Below, piece by piece: positions 27,358 through 39,797 of a stretch of 64,000 nucleotides of DNA. The notes beneath the pieces are model-generated. The model saw nothing but the letters and a program-made list of their open reading frames with translations, had not been told where the DNA came from and searched no databases. Source of the DNA: Lethocerus indicus. Its lineage: Eukaryota > Arthropoda > Insecta > Hemiptera > Belostomatidae. A program made the translations under genes and the position numbers. The stretch lies in the NCBI GenBank assembly GCA_019843655.1, contig JACDQD010000105.1:4092001-4156000 (forward strand), in the 5' to 3' direction. Position 1 is the first letter of the stretch. Each line of letters opens with the position of its first letter.

Positions 27358-28589
27358 TGAAGAATCGTTGTGGGACACCTGCACATTCCCTGCTCTACCG
27401 GCGGGTAACAAAAACTGTCATCCAGTTCCGTCCTACTTTACCAACCCGACCTCTTTATTCTTCCTATCCTTTTATCCTATTTCAGGTAGCGGGACCGGGA
27501 CGGCCACGTGAGTAAGCATACTCACGATTAAACAAGCGCAAGAAAAAACGTTCCTGAGTATCGACACAGGTCGGAGATCAGATGGAAATTGCAGGTGCTT
27601 AGTTTAAAGGCGGATTCAGACGGTTCAACTTCAATGATCTGTACACGGCTGAATTAGCCCATCTTAATGGACATTTAAAACGTGTCAACAATGAAGACGG
27701 TTTAATTTGTAAGTTCAAACGATGTGATTGAATCAGATGGAATAAAAGTAAACCCCAGTGCCCTACTTCTTTCAATTGTCAATTTGGTCGATCAGCATGA
27801 TTGGTAGATGCAATTAAACTGTCTCCAAGAGCCTTAAGCTATATTCGTATTACTCTTCCATGGACGTATTGCACTTGGGCAGCGTTTCCTCTGCGTAATA
27901 GTCATAACACATAAATCCTGCCTATCCATCTACTATCACATATTCATATCTGAATTTAAAATACCAACACAATACAATATACTGAACACTAAATCAAACA
28001 GTGATACATTTTTCTTTGATGAACCATCAAACTGAACGAGTTTTAGAAACTATCAAAAAATATTAGCGGTTTCATTACAGCTGATTTTAACTTATCAATA
28101 TAATAATGAATTCGAAACGGAATTGCGGTACTGAATTTTCGTCCAGAAAACACCGCCCAAATTCCTTCGATCTCACACCTAACGAAGGACCATATGCGAT
28201 AAAATGTTAAAGATAATATAATAGGAATTTGGTGAAGAGGAATGATAAATAAACAACAGGATAATGAAGAATAAAAAAAAGAGACGAACGGAAAGAGAAA
28301 CAATATTAAGGCCGCAGGCCAGGTAGATTCTATTCTTGGTCCATTTCAGTGTACTGGCCAGATCTCCTTCCCATCCCTCCTCCTTTATACCCCCATTTAA
28401 AAAAGAAACAAAGAACAAAAACAACCGCCAAGTGGAACAGGTGTGACACGCTCCGCATTCTCTCCCCCCCTCCACCCCACCAACCCCCTCACCGTTGTTA
28501 ATTTAGCCTCTAGAACGCGCACACAATTGATTGGTTCACAGGAAATCTTCGTTCAATAAAGAAATAAATAACTGTTAAAACCATGCATA

Positions 28590-28603
28590 TAATAATAATA
28601 ATA
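28590..28603. repeat. (ATA)n short microsatellite
   Basis: Four to five ATA units followed by an A-rich stretch. Confidence 0.7.
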
Positions 28604-29010
28604 AAAAAGGGAAAAGAAAAGTACATTTATTTAGAAATTAGAAGAATATAAATGATTTTTGTTTATAAAAGAATTTTTAAACATTTTCACAGCTTTCATA
28701 TATATTTAAATGCGGAAGATATTTATAGTGTGATTAGGACTATAATCACTCGCATTATTCTACTTTTCACATTCACTGGCTGGCTTAGGCCAAATCAGCA
28801 TATTGACTGAATTATCGGTGTTTAAAAATGGAGACTTTATTTACTAATGATAATATTACTAACGGAATGCCGCGGACGGGTATGACAACAGGAGAGAGGG
28901 GAGTGGGAATATTGCACTTGTGATGAAGTCATATATTGTAAAACTTGAAAACATTATCAGATATGCGATACTATAAAAATATAAACCGTCCCACGTATAT
29001 TTGACTGCAG

Positions 29011-29101
29011 TGTAGTCTCCGCACTGGAACCACATCCAACTACCGACGATGAAGAAAAACCCACACTGAATTTAATCTCAGACGAAATGAGTATAACTTG
29101 A
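29011..29101 (+). CDS. Weak candidate terminal exon with polyA signal
   Basis: After TTGACTGCAG (CAG at 29008-29010) a frame of 29 codons runs to TGA at 29099-29101. It encodes an acidic peptide including EPHPTTDDEEKPTLNLISDE. An AATAAA hexamer lies at 29222-29227, about 120 bases past the stop, which would suit a short 3' untranslated region. No upstream exon was found and the product is not recognisable. The acceptor has only a modest pyrimidine tract. Short frames like this occur by chance many times in 64 kb, so this is listed for checking only. Confidence 0.12.
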
Positions 29102-29304
29102 TAAGATTGCACAGTCGCATTATAATTGTTTGCGGAGTAAATATAGATTGTTTGAAATGGTATTTTTCTTCCCTCCTGTTTTTATTTCATTTTATTCTGT
29201 TAAAAGATTTTTAAAATGAAGAATAAAATCTGTATATTAAGTATATTTTAAAATATATTTTGTTTTAAAAATATTTTAACAATTCCTTATACTAATTTAT
29301 ACAT

Positions 29305-29505
29305 CTCTGAGGCAGCACAGCCGCCTCTAACACTAAGTTCCCGGTCCAATACCGGCTAGCGGCAAAAACCTTTGTCCCTCTGGAAAGGTACAAAATACTA
29401 TGTATAAAATGTAGAAGTGTAGCATATGTAAAATGTAAATGTGTAGTCGGTGGGTTCGCGCCACGTCCCGTGTACCCTACGAGCACGCGGACATAAATCC
29501 TCGAA
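29305..29505 (+). repeat. SINE-like repeat with hairpin B-box region
   Basis: A block more GC-rich than its surroundings contains a perfect 5-bp hairpin CCGGT-CCAAT-ACCGG (29341-29355) in a context resembling a mutated pol III B box (GGTCCAATACC). It is followed by a stretch typical of retroposon bodies and a second GC-rich piece with GGGTTCGCGCCACG near 29455. The same core, CCGGT-N-CAATACCGGC, recurs at 59422-59438, which argues for a dispersed family. Ends and target duplications are not visible, so the limits are approximate. Confidence 0.35.
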
Positions 29506-31610
29506 ATTTTAGTTCCGAGGTAAAGACTTTTACTACCTATAAACGAATATATTCCTATTTCTGATATATTGATTTCGATCACCCATTTTTTCTTCGGGGA
29601 ATATCCTATTGGCGCCGGGCGTAACTCACATTTCCTAGTAGCTAACCCCTGGAAGAAATCACCGGTAAGAAACCGGTATACCATCGATAGGAGAAAACGC
29701 GAATATGTTTGTATCGTCTAAGCACAATGAGAGGACGAACAAACAGATTTGAGGGAGAGTGGAATTGGGTAAATAACTCTAGGGACGAAGGTCCTGGCAG
29801 CGGACCACTGACTCACATCGCCCAGAATAGCACGCTGGGACGCCACAAACCATCACGCCCACGAGGTCAACTTAGGCCAAAACAAAATTTCAGAACACTT
29901 ATTAATCCGCAGACATGCATTCTTTTCCGCCTAAAAGAGGGGGTTGTAACTAAATTATTTTCAACTAATTTCATAGTTGACATAGATTAATGTATAATTC
30001 TAAAAATAACCCGCTAACAAAATTTTACCGAAAAGACCACTTTTTTCAGCGGAGTAACAGCTGAACGCGCTACATTTTCCATTATGTGAGTATTCATTCT
30101 TCAAGATTTAGATCTTCAACGGCCAAAAGAAACTCCCAGGTACATTTTGTACCCCTAGTAGTATGAGCACCAAGGTAAACCTAACAAAGAGGGGGGGTGG
30201 TAAACAGCTGCAAGAGAATCTATATATGACCCTAACCTTTCTAAGGACTCCTTGTACATTTGCAAGGGGAACTGGTGGTGGTAGTTCTTGACAGTGAACA
30301 ATAGACAAAAATATACTTCGAACTTTATTCCTCAACAGAGAGGGCAAATGTAAAAATGAACGCACGCTCGTACATTCAAATCTATAATTATAGCGGACCC
30401 TCCAAATGTCCGTGTAGAAATGATATATTTCTACATATCGAGGCAGGAATACGACTCCATATGTACCTCTGGCTGGTTCCTAATGCATAAATGAGAGTTG
30501 GTTCGGGATAGAAGCAATCGATTCGACGATTTCTCGGTGGAAGACGGAAAATAAATTTACAATAAAAATAAATCTTATCGGAGAACTAAAACTATGCGAC
30601 GTTTTTCATATTTTTCAAACTTTGGAATGAGGGAATATTAATTCGGTCCTTTGACGCCAGAAGGTGTGAATAAAGCGTGAGAAGACAAATTCCGACGGCT
30701 GCCAGAACACGGCATAAAAATAAAACTAACCCCGAAGCCAACAGCGGTCGAGGAATTGGAAGGCACTGAGAGGATCACGGAAGAGAGAGGTGTACCAAAC
30801 GGGTTGAGAGGGTGAAGCCGAAATCGAGCTAGGTTCAATGACTCTGCACTGGCCTAGCCGGTGGCCCCGTCTTAAATAATAATACCACCACTACCACCTC
30901 CACCGGCTCGGGCCAGTTCTTTTTTTCAGTTTTTTTTTTCAACTCATCAACTCAGCGGTCGGCCATATTCATATACCTAACCTCCAACGGCTTATTATAA
31001 CTCCACTACCGCCACACGGAGGCCGACCGCTCATTCTCAATGTGGGCTACGGTTTAATACACAAACTATTCGTCACCGTAAGGTCACAGATTTTCTCAAA
31101 GCCCGAAAGATGAGGACAGATAGAAATTGCGCAATCTTTTATCGAGTACGGTTTGTTTGTACAACTGTCTACGAGATCTTCGAAAAGAAGTAGTAGTTAA
31201 TAGATAAATATTACGGAATACTAATAACGGTAGGATCATTCCAAGTCACACAGGTAAATATATTAAACCAGAAATACACTGGGACATTGCTGGATTAATC
31301 TATACAACCTGCTTTATCCACTCCCTTCCCTTTCTCTTATTCTTACATTACATTCTCAAAACTTTCGCGTTACCGCGATGTTTTTATCTAATAGATTTCG
31401 GTATTACGTACTACTATGGCATCTCCATTCCTATGCCCACCGACCCTACCCCACGGCCGCCCTCATAACTCTTAATTCAGTACCCCTGAATTGTGGTTCA
31501 AATTCACCCTCGAAAGTTTCATCGACCTGAATTCGCGTATCTTTCGTGGGACAATAATCGTACTCATGTTCTATCTATTATAAATCACAATACACTTGTC
31601 ATTAAGTTTC
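29506..31610. other. Gene-free DNA
   Basis: No gene or element recognised. A short run of CCACTACCACC-type trinucleotides lies near 30886-30902. A T-loop-like GGTTCAAATTC at 31495-31505 was examined and rejected. Confidence 0.5.
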
Positions 31611-31850
31611 TTAACCCTTTCGCTACGGCGGTCCCCGCCGCGGAGTGGCTTACGTGGAACGGAGCACCGTGCCGAAAGTGCGAACATTAAGCGCGCACAG
31701 TCTTTAACATTCGGAGCCAAGACTGTCTCGATCGGGTTGATAGCATCTGCCTTGATTTTTGGCTCCATTTCTGTAAGAGATGCGGCGTTCGTGTATAAGC
31801 GGCGTTTTCTGGCGGGTGACTATAGTCACCCGTAGTAGCGAAAGGGTTAA
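31611..31850. mobile_element. piggyBac-type MITE with TTAA target duplications
   Basis: TTAA at 31611-31614 and 31847-31850 flanks a 232-bp element with perfect 12-bp terminal inverted repeats: CCCTTTCGCTAC (31615-31626) and GTAGCGAAAGGG (31835-31846). A TTAA duplication next to termini starting CCC and ending GGG is the hallmark of the piggyBac superfamily. The interior has no transposase frame, so it is non-autonomous and would have been moved by a partner enzyme encoded elsewhere. Just inside the right end is a 20-bp perfect palindrome, CGGGTGACTATAGTCACCCG (31813-31832). An internal inverted pair GGAGCCAA/TTGGCTCC lies at 31713-31720 and 31759-31766. The element is GC-richer than its surroundings. 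Intact TIRs and duplications suggest a fairly young insertion. Confidence 0.88.
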
Positions 31851-32087
31851 ACTGTAAATAAATAACTAACCTGACGGAGGGAGGAGGTTACCGGTGAGGC
31901 TTGACCGGCACAAATACACGTCTCGGATATGAGACGACTTAACTAACAGGCTTGCACAGAAATCACTGGGTCCCCGGGGGAACGGCAGACTGATAAAGAT
32001 ACGAAGGTGAGTGTACGACAGAGAAGGCGGAGTGTGCCAGGGGCATTGCCAACACAACAGACAAGAGGGAAGGGAGCAACGTCCCTC

Positions 32088-32232
<145 letters not shown>

Positions 32233-32432
32233 GCATCAGACACCCAACAATGTCCACAACCCTCGCTAGCCGGACATTCTGCATCCAAATTCATGCGAAT
32301 GTTTGGGGCTAGACCAATGGCGACTTCTCGCCATCATCAACCATTGTTGAGTTAAGCGACACTAACACATAACATATAGTGCCTGTGGCCATCACTCCCA
32401 GTATGAGATTTAATCGCGGTATTTAACATCTA

Positions 32433-32436
<4 letters not shown>

Positions 32437-32487
<51 letters not shown>
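32437..32487. repeat. (AT)n microsatellite, 51 bp
   Basis: An uninterrupted AT run. Confidence 0.97.
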
Positions 32488-32488
<1 letters not shown>

Positions 32489-35410
32489 TCGTACCTTATT
32501 TGTCCACAGCTAGTAACAAGGTGAAGTACGATTAGTAAGTTCGGCGATTATCACCGGTATTATAAATTATTGGAGCAAGACTGCGTATTCTTGACTCCCC
32601 ATAACTTGCTTAAAGTCCAAAATGTCCATTCACTTTATTAAACAACTTTCTAAACCAGTGACTCCGTTACTAGAACGCTGACATGCAAGAACGAATTCCT
32701 CCGAAGGTTTCATTTCATTATTTCGCCTTCAATGGAAATGGAGTTTCCATATTTCTATTAATTGACCAACGATTAATGGAACACAACAGACACCACATTA
32801 TACTATAGTTATAACCAATTTATCATTTCCCTTATATATCTTTCAATATTTATTTCTTTTAGTTGTTTTGTCGTTTTAAACGAAATTTATATGTTCCACC
32901 GATTAATTTAGCGGCGACTACTTTCACTCTCTACTTACCAGTGAAAATCGATACGATCTTAAGCGCTGACAAACAACTGTTTTTTGTTATCCAAAATGGT
33001 GACTAGGTAAGTAGTAGCTCGTAAAAATAGTATCTTAGTAAGCTCATAAACTGCTTAAGCGTTAAAACAAAGCTTCCTGGGTGTACGGAGGATGAGGACG
33101 GAAGAAGTTCAAGGACGACGGGCTCGCGGCGACGTTTCGATTTCCCCTACCTACCTCAAGAACATGCGCTAACCACCGACACACCGTCATCACTTAGGTA
33201 CATTAACCCTATCTGAAACAATCGACCAGCCTCCTGTTTCTCTCCGTTATCCCCCTGAATTTTCTCCGAATTATACTACACGGTTCGATAGGCTACAAAC
33301 CCGTATGTACCATTCGAACAGAATCGGCAGAGTTAGATTATAATTTAATACCATCGGTGTAGTAATGCCGACAGGATGCCCCACGGGCAAACAGCGCATG
33401 CGTTAATAGCTTCATTGTACCGACAGAAAGCTACTGCCCTGGCTGAACATGCGAGAGGAAACAGAAAATTAGAGGGCAGTCCCGAATTAATTGATTGCCG
33501 AGAATTTCAAAGAATTATCTATTATAAGGATAGTTAATGTTCCGATAATAAGTGTAAGCTAACCTAGCCTGTTTCGCCTTGCTTGTTTAGCAAAATAATC
33601 TTGGTGAATAATGTCATTAAGATCTTATAAATTAATTTTATTCCTGATAACAGTTCGAGGTAAATATTTGCATAAATGTCATATAGAGTAGACAGTAAAA
33701 TTATAAAACGTATACGCCTTAGGCGTCCTACAGATCCGGTTTATACAATAAAATCAAAATTGGTACCTTTTAACATTAGACTTCAGCATTCTCGAGTCAA
33801 TAGCGCAAGTCAGATAAATCGGTTTCACAGTGTAGACCTAAAGCTATCGGCAAGAAGAAATACCCGTTTGAAAATATGGGAAGTAATAAAAACGAAGTAC
33901 GACCGGCGCCAAACCCAGTGTACCGATTTAAAAAATTCTCAGATCATATCTTTCTCTCACGCGCCGTCTGGCGGAGCAATGGACCGGTTTTCGGTTATAA
34001 AACCCGATCACATAATGGCCCATATAATTCACCGATATGAAGTTTTTTGGAGTAATAAATTATCAACTAGTAAATACTCACCGGAACACAATGCCATACA
34101 TATCCACGTCATTTTTGGTTATCCGATCTCAATACAAAATTAAGAATACAGACCCCCAATAGCACAGATTTGAAAAAAATACGTATGCATTACGTATGTG
34201 CTAGATTTTACAATCTTGATGTGACCTTTTATGTTCTATAATTTACTATCATAAGCCAAACCTACTGAAAAGCGAGAACATGGGTTCCCAATAGGATAAC
34301 CGTTACAATCGTACACTAAATTGAATTTCCTTTCAACAATAATGGGAACTGTAATATTTCCCATCCATACCAATCTTACCAAAGTATTACGACCGGATTC
34401 TTCCCGATATATTTCACTGTATTATATTAATTATATTTAAAATGAGATGGGTGTTTGTAATCACAAGACAAGTGTACAGTAAACTCTAGACAGAAATTAT
34501 ATATGATTCTTTAATAAATACACTGATGAAACTAGATTTTAGCCAATGCGGATAATGGCGAGGTAAGAATGACACTCTGATGCTGGTAGTGACTGTTACA
34601 TACCTCATCGCAGAATAAATAAAACCAATTACGTTTTGAGCCGTATTGAATATTACGGGGGCAATTTAAAACGAGAACCCCGGACAATGTACAACGAGAG
34701 GATACGAAATCCAATACGATTAAAGAATGGAATCAGGAGTAAAGGGGATCTTTGGGAATGGGGGTTCTCTTCCATAATGGATGGTTCCCTCGTGGCCTGG
34801 GAAGCGACCCTCCTCTCATCGGCCGCGGCCAGCCAGCCAACCAGCCGCTCACCGAGCACTACTACGCGAAAAAAGTCTAGAAAGTTCCCCGTCTAACCGA
34901 TACACGTCACGATATCCCCCGAGCAGAGACCAATCCACGCTTTACAGACTTGTAAATATCACCCGTCCTACATCATGTGCAATACAAATAGGAATAGTGG
35001 AAATCGTACACGTGCCTGGAAATTGTACTCATAAAATTAATGACGGGGGAGGGAGGCATTACGGACGGCATTGCGGGACGATTAAATATAGAACGGTCAC
35101 ACGGTAGAACAGGTTACACTATTTAAAAAAAGACGTCAAACAGGAAGGCACGTTCCGAACGGGTGGCGGGCGGTGTCCTAGTTTTCCGGACCCCGGTCAT
35201 GAAAAATAATTGGCAGAGTTCAAAATAGAGTACACCCAGCTAGTAGGGCATTACATATGTATAAACATATATATTTTAAACGCGGTGGCTCTTTCCTGTT
35301 CAGAACTAGAAACCGAAATCGGGAGGCACGTGTCTGCCTGCTCTAATACACGGGAAACGGCCCTTCCGTACCGATTATTCGGATTCGTGCGATGAAAACA
35401 TCGTGATATA
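32488..35410. other. Gene-free DNA, holds the longest chance frame
   Basis: It contains the longest ATG frame of the window (33676-34143, + strand, 155 codons), which has no recognisable motif, uneven codon use and no neighbouring splice or promoter evidence. A GC-rich block lies at about 34780-34920. TACGTATG occurs twice within 22 bases near 34180. Confidence 0.5.
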
Positions 35411-35414
35411 AATC

Positions 35415-35490
35415 CAGATAGCTCAGCGGGATCAGGTCATAATTAAAGTTGGGAGTAATCAGGAAGTCCTGAACCGGTTCGAGACGATAA
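35415..35490 (+). repeat. tRNA-derived SINE fragment
   Basis: ATAGCTCAGCGGG at 35418-35430 is close to the consensus tRNA D-arm or A box, and GGTTCGAGAC at 35476-35485 is a near-consensus B box, spaced 58 bases from the A-box start. The T-stem cannot pair fully and no acceptor stem is visible, so this is a pol III-promoter SINE head or tRNA pseudogene. The following sequence is AT-rich with no clear tail. Confidence 0.55.
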
Positions 35491-36049
35491 AAATGGACGT
35501 TGTCGACTCCTCAAATCTTATCTCGTCCTTCGAGTATCTATCGGCCAAAAAAAAAGAATAAATAAACACGATTTCCCTAAGAATACCTCCTTCTGCCCTC
35601 TTCGGATTAATTCATTTACGATTTTACAATAGGCCCGTTTCGATTAATATTCAACGCGATTTAAAAATATCGAACGTTGTTCAGAGGTTGGCGCTCGGGT
35701 TAGCGAAAAAGCGAAAACGATCCTACCATTATACTGAGAGGGGTGCAGTCGAAAATGGTGACTGGCACATAAAACAACAAAATCAATAGGAGACCGGTCC
35801 CACTCACTTATACTAGAGACGTTCCGGTAGCGACACATGGTCTCCGGGGACGTTCCAATATGGTCGCGGTTTTCACCAATTCTTAACCACACCGAAATCC
35901 GGAGAAATGCCGGAACTTAATATAACAGACGGGCCGTTGAAAACTTACCTCCATGTTGAAAAATATGCGTATCCAACTTTTAGCTGTAATTCACAAACAG
36001 ACGAGCGACGTGTTTCCTAGCGAAGAGGCGGGGAGGAAGGGCTGGGCGC

Positions 36050-36058
36050 GGGGGGGGG
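36050..36058. repeat. Homopolymer G tract (9 G) in a GC-rich block
   Basis: Nine consecutive G within a GC-rich region at about 36020-36200. Confidence 0.85.
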
Positions 36059-36199
36059 CGGTATCCTGATGAATAACACCGACTATATCGACAATCGAAC
36101 GAAGAGTGTGCCTGTCGGACAATCTCCGGGTACGGACTGAAGTGAAAATTGAGGCAGGACGAGCACGTGGCTGCGCAGAGCGAGTGCGCAAGCGCGACC

Positions 36200-39100
36200 C
36201 CACCATCGCCCGCACGCACACACGTCCACATTTATTACACAAAATAAAACTATACATCGTATCTCTTGTTTTCACGTTCCCCCCCTCCCACCACCCCGAA
36301 GGCCGAATAATTTCGGGACACTTACTGTTACTTCACGGCCGAGGCACAAAAAAAAACCCGGACTTATCATCCCGTCCCAAAAGATCAACTCAAAATGCCA
36401 TCGTACAGATATATATTTAAATCAATTCTTTCAAACAAAATAAGTCGTGTTAATAATATTGTTCTACATATTCTACTTATACCATAATACATGGTCTCTA
36501 AAGAAAAGTGAATGCACTGCATCCCTTAATCCGATCATTTATCATTGCCAATATCAATTCTCATCACCGCTGCCACTTTGTCTATGAAGTTTTATCCAAC
36601 TTAAAGGACATAAAAATGAATCAATAATTAATCCAACTTACCACAAGTATACAAATTCTTATCGATGATGCCTACTTAATTGTCAACACATATTTACAAA
36701 CAATTTTCCGACCTATTCTGGATCTTAACAACTTCAGCAAACTTCTTCAATGTGGTCGGCGCCAAATTCTCACTTTCGTCGATAAGACAAAAATGCGGTT
36801 CGGTTTTTACTTTCGCAAAAACTGCCCATTCACCTATCGAGTATTTTTCTTCCTTTTAATAAAATATACGATTTCGGAATATCATATTACCGGAGAATTG
36901 TAAACTGATAATCATTAATTAATAAACACAGAGAATGTCTTCGACTTATCATTTCCGGTGGTAGGATGGAAGAAATTTCGCGCGACGTATATTATTAACA
37001 ATATTATTTTTAGATTTTCCCCGGTAGTAAAGGAGGCTTTTCAGTAGAGTTACGACATATTTCTCGGAATGTAACCCCGCATAATTTACAGTCGCTTTTT
37101 ATTACGGCCATATATATATTCGCAGAAATACAGAGCATCATATTCAAATATTCGCGTTGATAAGCAACGCAATGTTGTTCGATACACGTCGGGGGGGTCT
37201 TGCACCAGATTACCGCATATTCTTCGGCTGTGAGGCAAGACGAATATAATAATACTTTCACCGTTTCCTGTTGAAAAATAACCAGTTTCCGACTGAGAAG
37301 GGCGCAGAATAAAAAGCATGCGGGAGAGTCAGAACTGGAACAGAAGTCCTCTTGCGTCACCCCAGCTATTAATCCGCAACGTTGATTAATTACCAATAAA
37401 TTGTTAATGGTGACCCCCCCTCTTGTGAAAATAATTATGGTGGCTGCTAAGCTTCCTCTAAAACGATGCAATAAAGGGATGATAGAGATTTGGACGGAGT
37501 AACAGAAATCCGGGGAGAGGTCAATGCGGGAATAACTACAGAGTCTACTTTCACAAAATTTACACTTGCCTAATCACTCACAGGTGTACAAGTCCGCTCT
37601 GCTGGCATTAATTTGGAGATAACTTTTCAATTTGAAACGAATAATTTTAATATCGACGATTAAACCGTGAAGAATATTTGAAGGAGAATTTATTAGAAAT
37701 ATTCCTGGTTAAACATAATTGTGGACTATGAGTACAGACTTTACATATGAGAATGTATGACGCAATGACATTTTCATGTTGAGGCATTTCTTGCGAGATC
37801 CACGAGGGAATACGATCACACTTGGCATTTCTGTCCCCAATCACCAAATTCTACCGACTCGGCTTCACGCCACTAGCAATAGCAGTGAGATGGTAATATA
37901 GCGATAGCAACATAGTACTGACACGCTTAGAAGCACTGTTTCTGTGACAAAGTATGCTATATTGGTTTACAGGATTACTTGAAAAATCTTTTTTCCGCAA
38001 TGAAAGCAGAACCACAGTAACAGAATAAATAAGGGGAGTAAAAACCATCGTAGAGTAAAATCCGAAGATACAATTTCAACTCCTCGGAATAATTTGATAA
38101 ATTACACTAATTTTGAAAGCAGTACGAGATAGAATGAAAGAGCCGGCGAGTGGGGTTGTATTCCAGAACATAATAGGGTTTCAGTTCCGAGCATAATTCG
38201 AATGTGGCATTTGCAGGGGGGAGCCATAGGTCTGAAAATTGGGAGATCGTGATCCGGACTGCCGAAGCTCGATTGCACTCGAAACGAAGCCAGTTTTGAA
38301 CGCGATAAGCTGATGACTGTTCCGTATAAAATCTGTAGAAGCATCGGTAATTTACAATTACATTTTTTTGATACCACTACGTACATAAGTATGTAAAAGT
38401 TAAACAGAATCTAACAATAAGTATGTAATTTATGGAAATAAATTATTAGTACTTAGAGATTTATTATTTCCATTAGTAAACTCTAGCTAGAAATATTTTC
38501 TTGTAGCATTATCAGTAAGTTCAGGTGTGTGCGCAGGAATTTTAAGTTTGGTACCCTCCCTCCAAATGTTATGTAGTTATCACAGTGTTAGTAAGTGTTG
38601 TTATAGGTAATAACAAATATTATAATTTTATCAATTAATACTAATCATAGGTAAATGATCATTTAATTAAAATGCGTAGACAATAGCACCAAATTAGCTG
38701 TATTTATTAATATTAACTGGTCCGTGAGTGGGGCAAAGAAGAGACTGAAATCTTTAGTTACGAGCTTGGAAACAAACGCTGTGAGCGGTTACCGTACCGT
38801 AGCGTGTTACGGGGTTAGTGTAACTGTTACACATAAATATCTATATATATCTCGGCATTCCACGAGAAGTTTAACCACAAATAACGACACCCTTCCCTCC
38901 CACCGGTCACGATTAAATTATGTAGAAAGTTATACACCGTATAAGAAAGAGAGCACCGCACAAGCGGTTATCCAACAATACTCGTATACTTTAATTAGGT
39001 CGTTAGTCGGACTTCTCATTAGAGGCTTCCTGTTCATAAACGTTAACAATATTCGAGTGGATTGTATTTGGCTCGAGAAAATAACTGCCTGGAAGGAGGA

Positions 39101-39639
39101 TGTCATAAATATTGCTAGGGCCTCTGGACCGTATCGGGAAAAGAAAAAAAAACCAGCATGAAAAACATGAAAACTAGAAGGCGCCCAATATTTTACCTTT
39201 CACTCGGGGTCCTTTATGCGCCGCGAAATGGCATTTTGAAACGGCCCAAGAGGTAAACTCGATAGCCTATGAACTCGGCTGACCTTGAATGAAATTCTCC
39301 GTCCGTAATTGGAAGGAGCTCTCGGGGATCCGCCCCAAAGAAAATCACCTCGGAAAAATGTCCACCGAAGCGAGTCGAATATAATAACCAAGTGTGATGT
39401 AACGTCACCGCCAGCTTGTTTCATCTGGTGACGGCTTTTCGCCATCGTCGCTTGTCTACGCCACGCCGGCCAAATTAGTTCATTAGACAGTTCAGGGAGG
39501 AAACCCTGTTGAATACACAAGTTCGTATCATCATGGCATGAATTTGCTAGGAGCCTTCTACCGAAAGCCAAGTTTTAATAATGGCAATTTCACTTGTATT
39601 GAGAGCGGCGGCTTTATATCTGCACTTCCCAATAGGAGC
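36200..39639. other. Gene-free DNA
   Basis: Two larger frames lie here, 37010-37471 (- strand, 153 codons) and 38724-39161 (+ strand, 145 codons). Neither shows a known domain, signal peptide or even codon pattern. An imperfect inverted repeat with TGGAAATAA and TTATTTCCA arms lies at about 38432-38472. One member of a 21-bp repeat pair is at 36752-36772. Confidence 0.5.
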
Positions 39640-39660
39640 GTTCCGCGGTTGCCGCGGAAC
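39640..39660. other. Perfect 9-bp GC-rich hairpin
   Basis: GTTCCGCGG, loop TTG, CCGCGGAAC. The stem is perfect and would be stable in single strand. It is not followed by a T-tract and no gene borders it. It lies about 80 bases upstream of the tRNA-like fragment at 39740. Confidence 0.7.
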
Positions 39661-39737
39661 AAACTACCCGACTGAATTCTCTGAACGTTATAAGCGAGTG
39701 GAAATTAGCGATAAACCCGGGTGATAAATTCGAATTC

Positions 39738-39797
39738 ACGGTGGTCAGAGCGGTGCGGCGTTAAAGCGACGATCCGGCTTCGAATCCCGGAAGCGGA
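39738..39797 (+). repeat. tRNA-derived SINE fragment with near-intact T-arm
   Basis: An A-box-like GGTGGTCAGAGCGG at 39740-39753 is followed by GGCTTCGAATCC at 39776-39787, a B box with one mismatch. The T-arm CCGGC, TTCGAAT, CCCGG pairs at four of five positions. The D-arm to T-arm distance is tRNA-like. No seven-base acceptor stem closes the fold, and the intervening TGCGGCGTTAAAGCGACGATCC is of a kind I associate with arthropod tRNA-SINEs. The downstream body is AT-rich and its end is not visible. Confidence 0.6.

Noticed and set aside
31485..31510. T-loop-like GGTTCAAATTC as part of a tRNA
   Set aside because: The stem pairs at four of five positions counting one G-T wobble, but there is no A box or acceptor stem upstream.
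33676..34143. Longest ATG frame, 155 codons, + strand
   Set aside because: Its length is about what chance gives for 64 kb at this base composition. The peptide has no recognisable domain and no supporting splice or promoter context.
37010..37471. 153-codon - strand frame
   Set aside because: No motif, irregular composition, chance-compatible length.
38724..39161. 145-codon + strand frame
   Set aside because: No motif and no conserved pattern I can name; chance-compatible.
39640..39670. Helitron 3' terminal hairpin
   Set aside because: Neither strand has the CTRR end at the right distance after the hairpin, and no AT target context was found.
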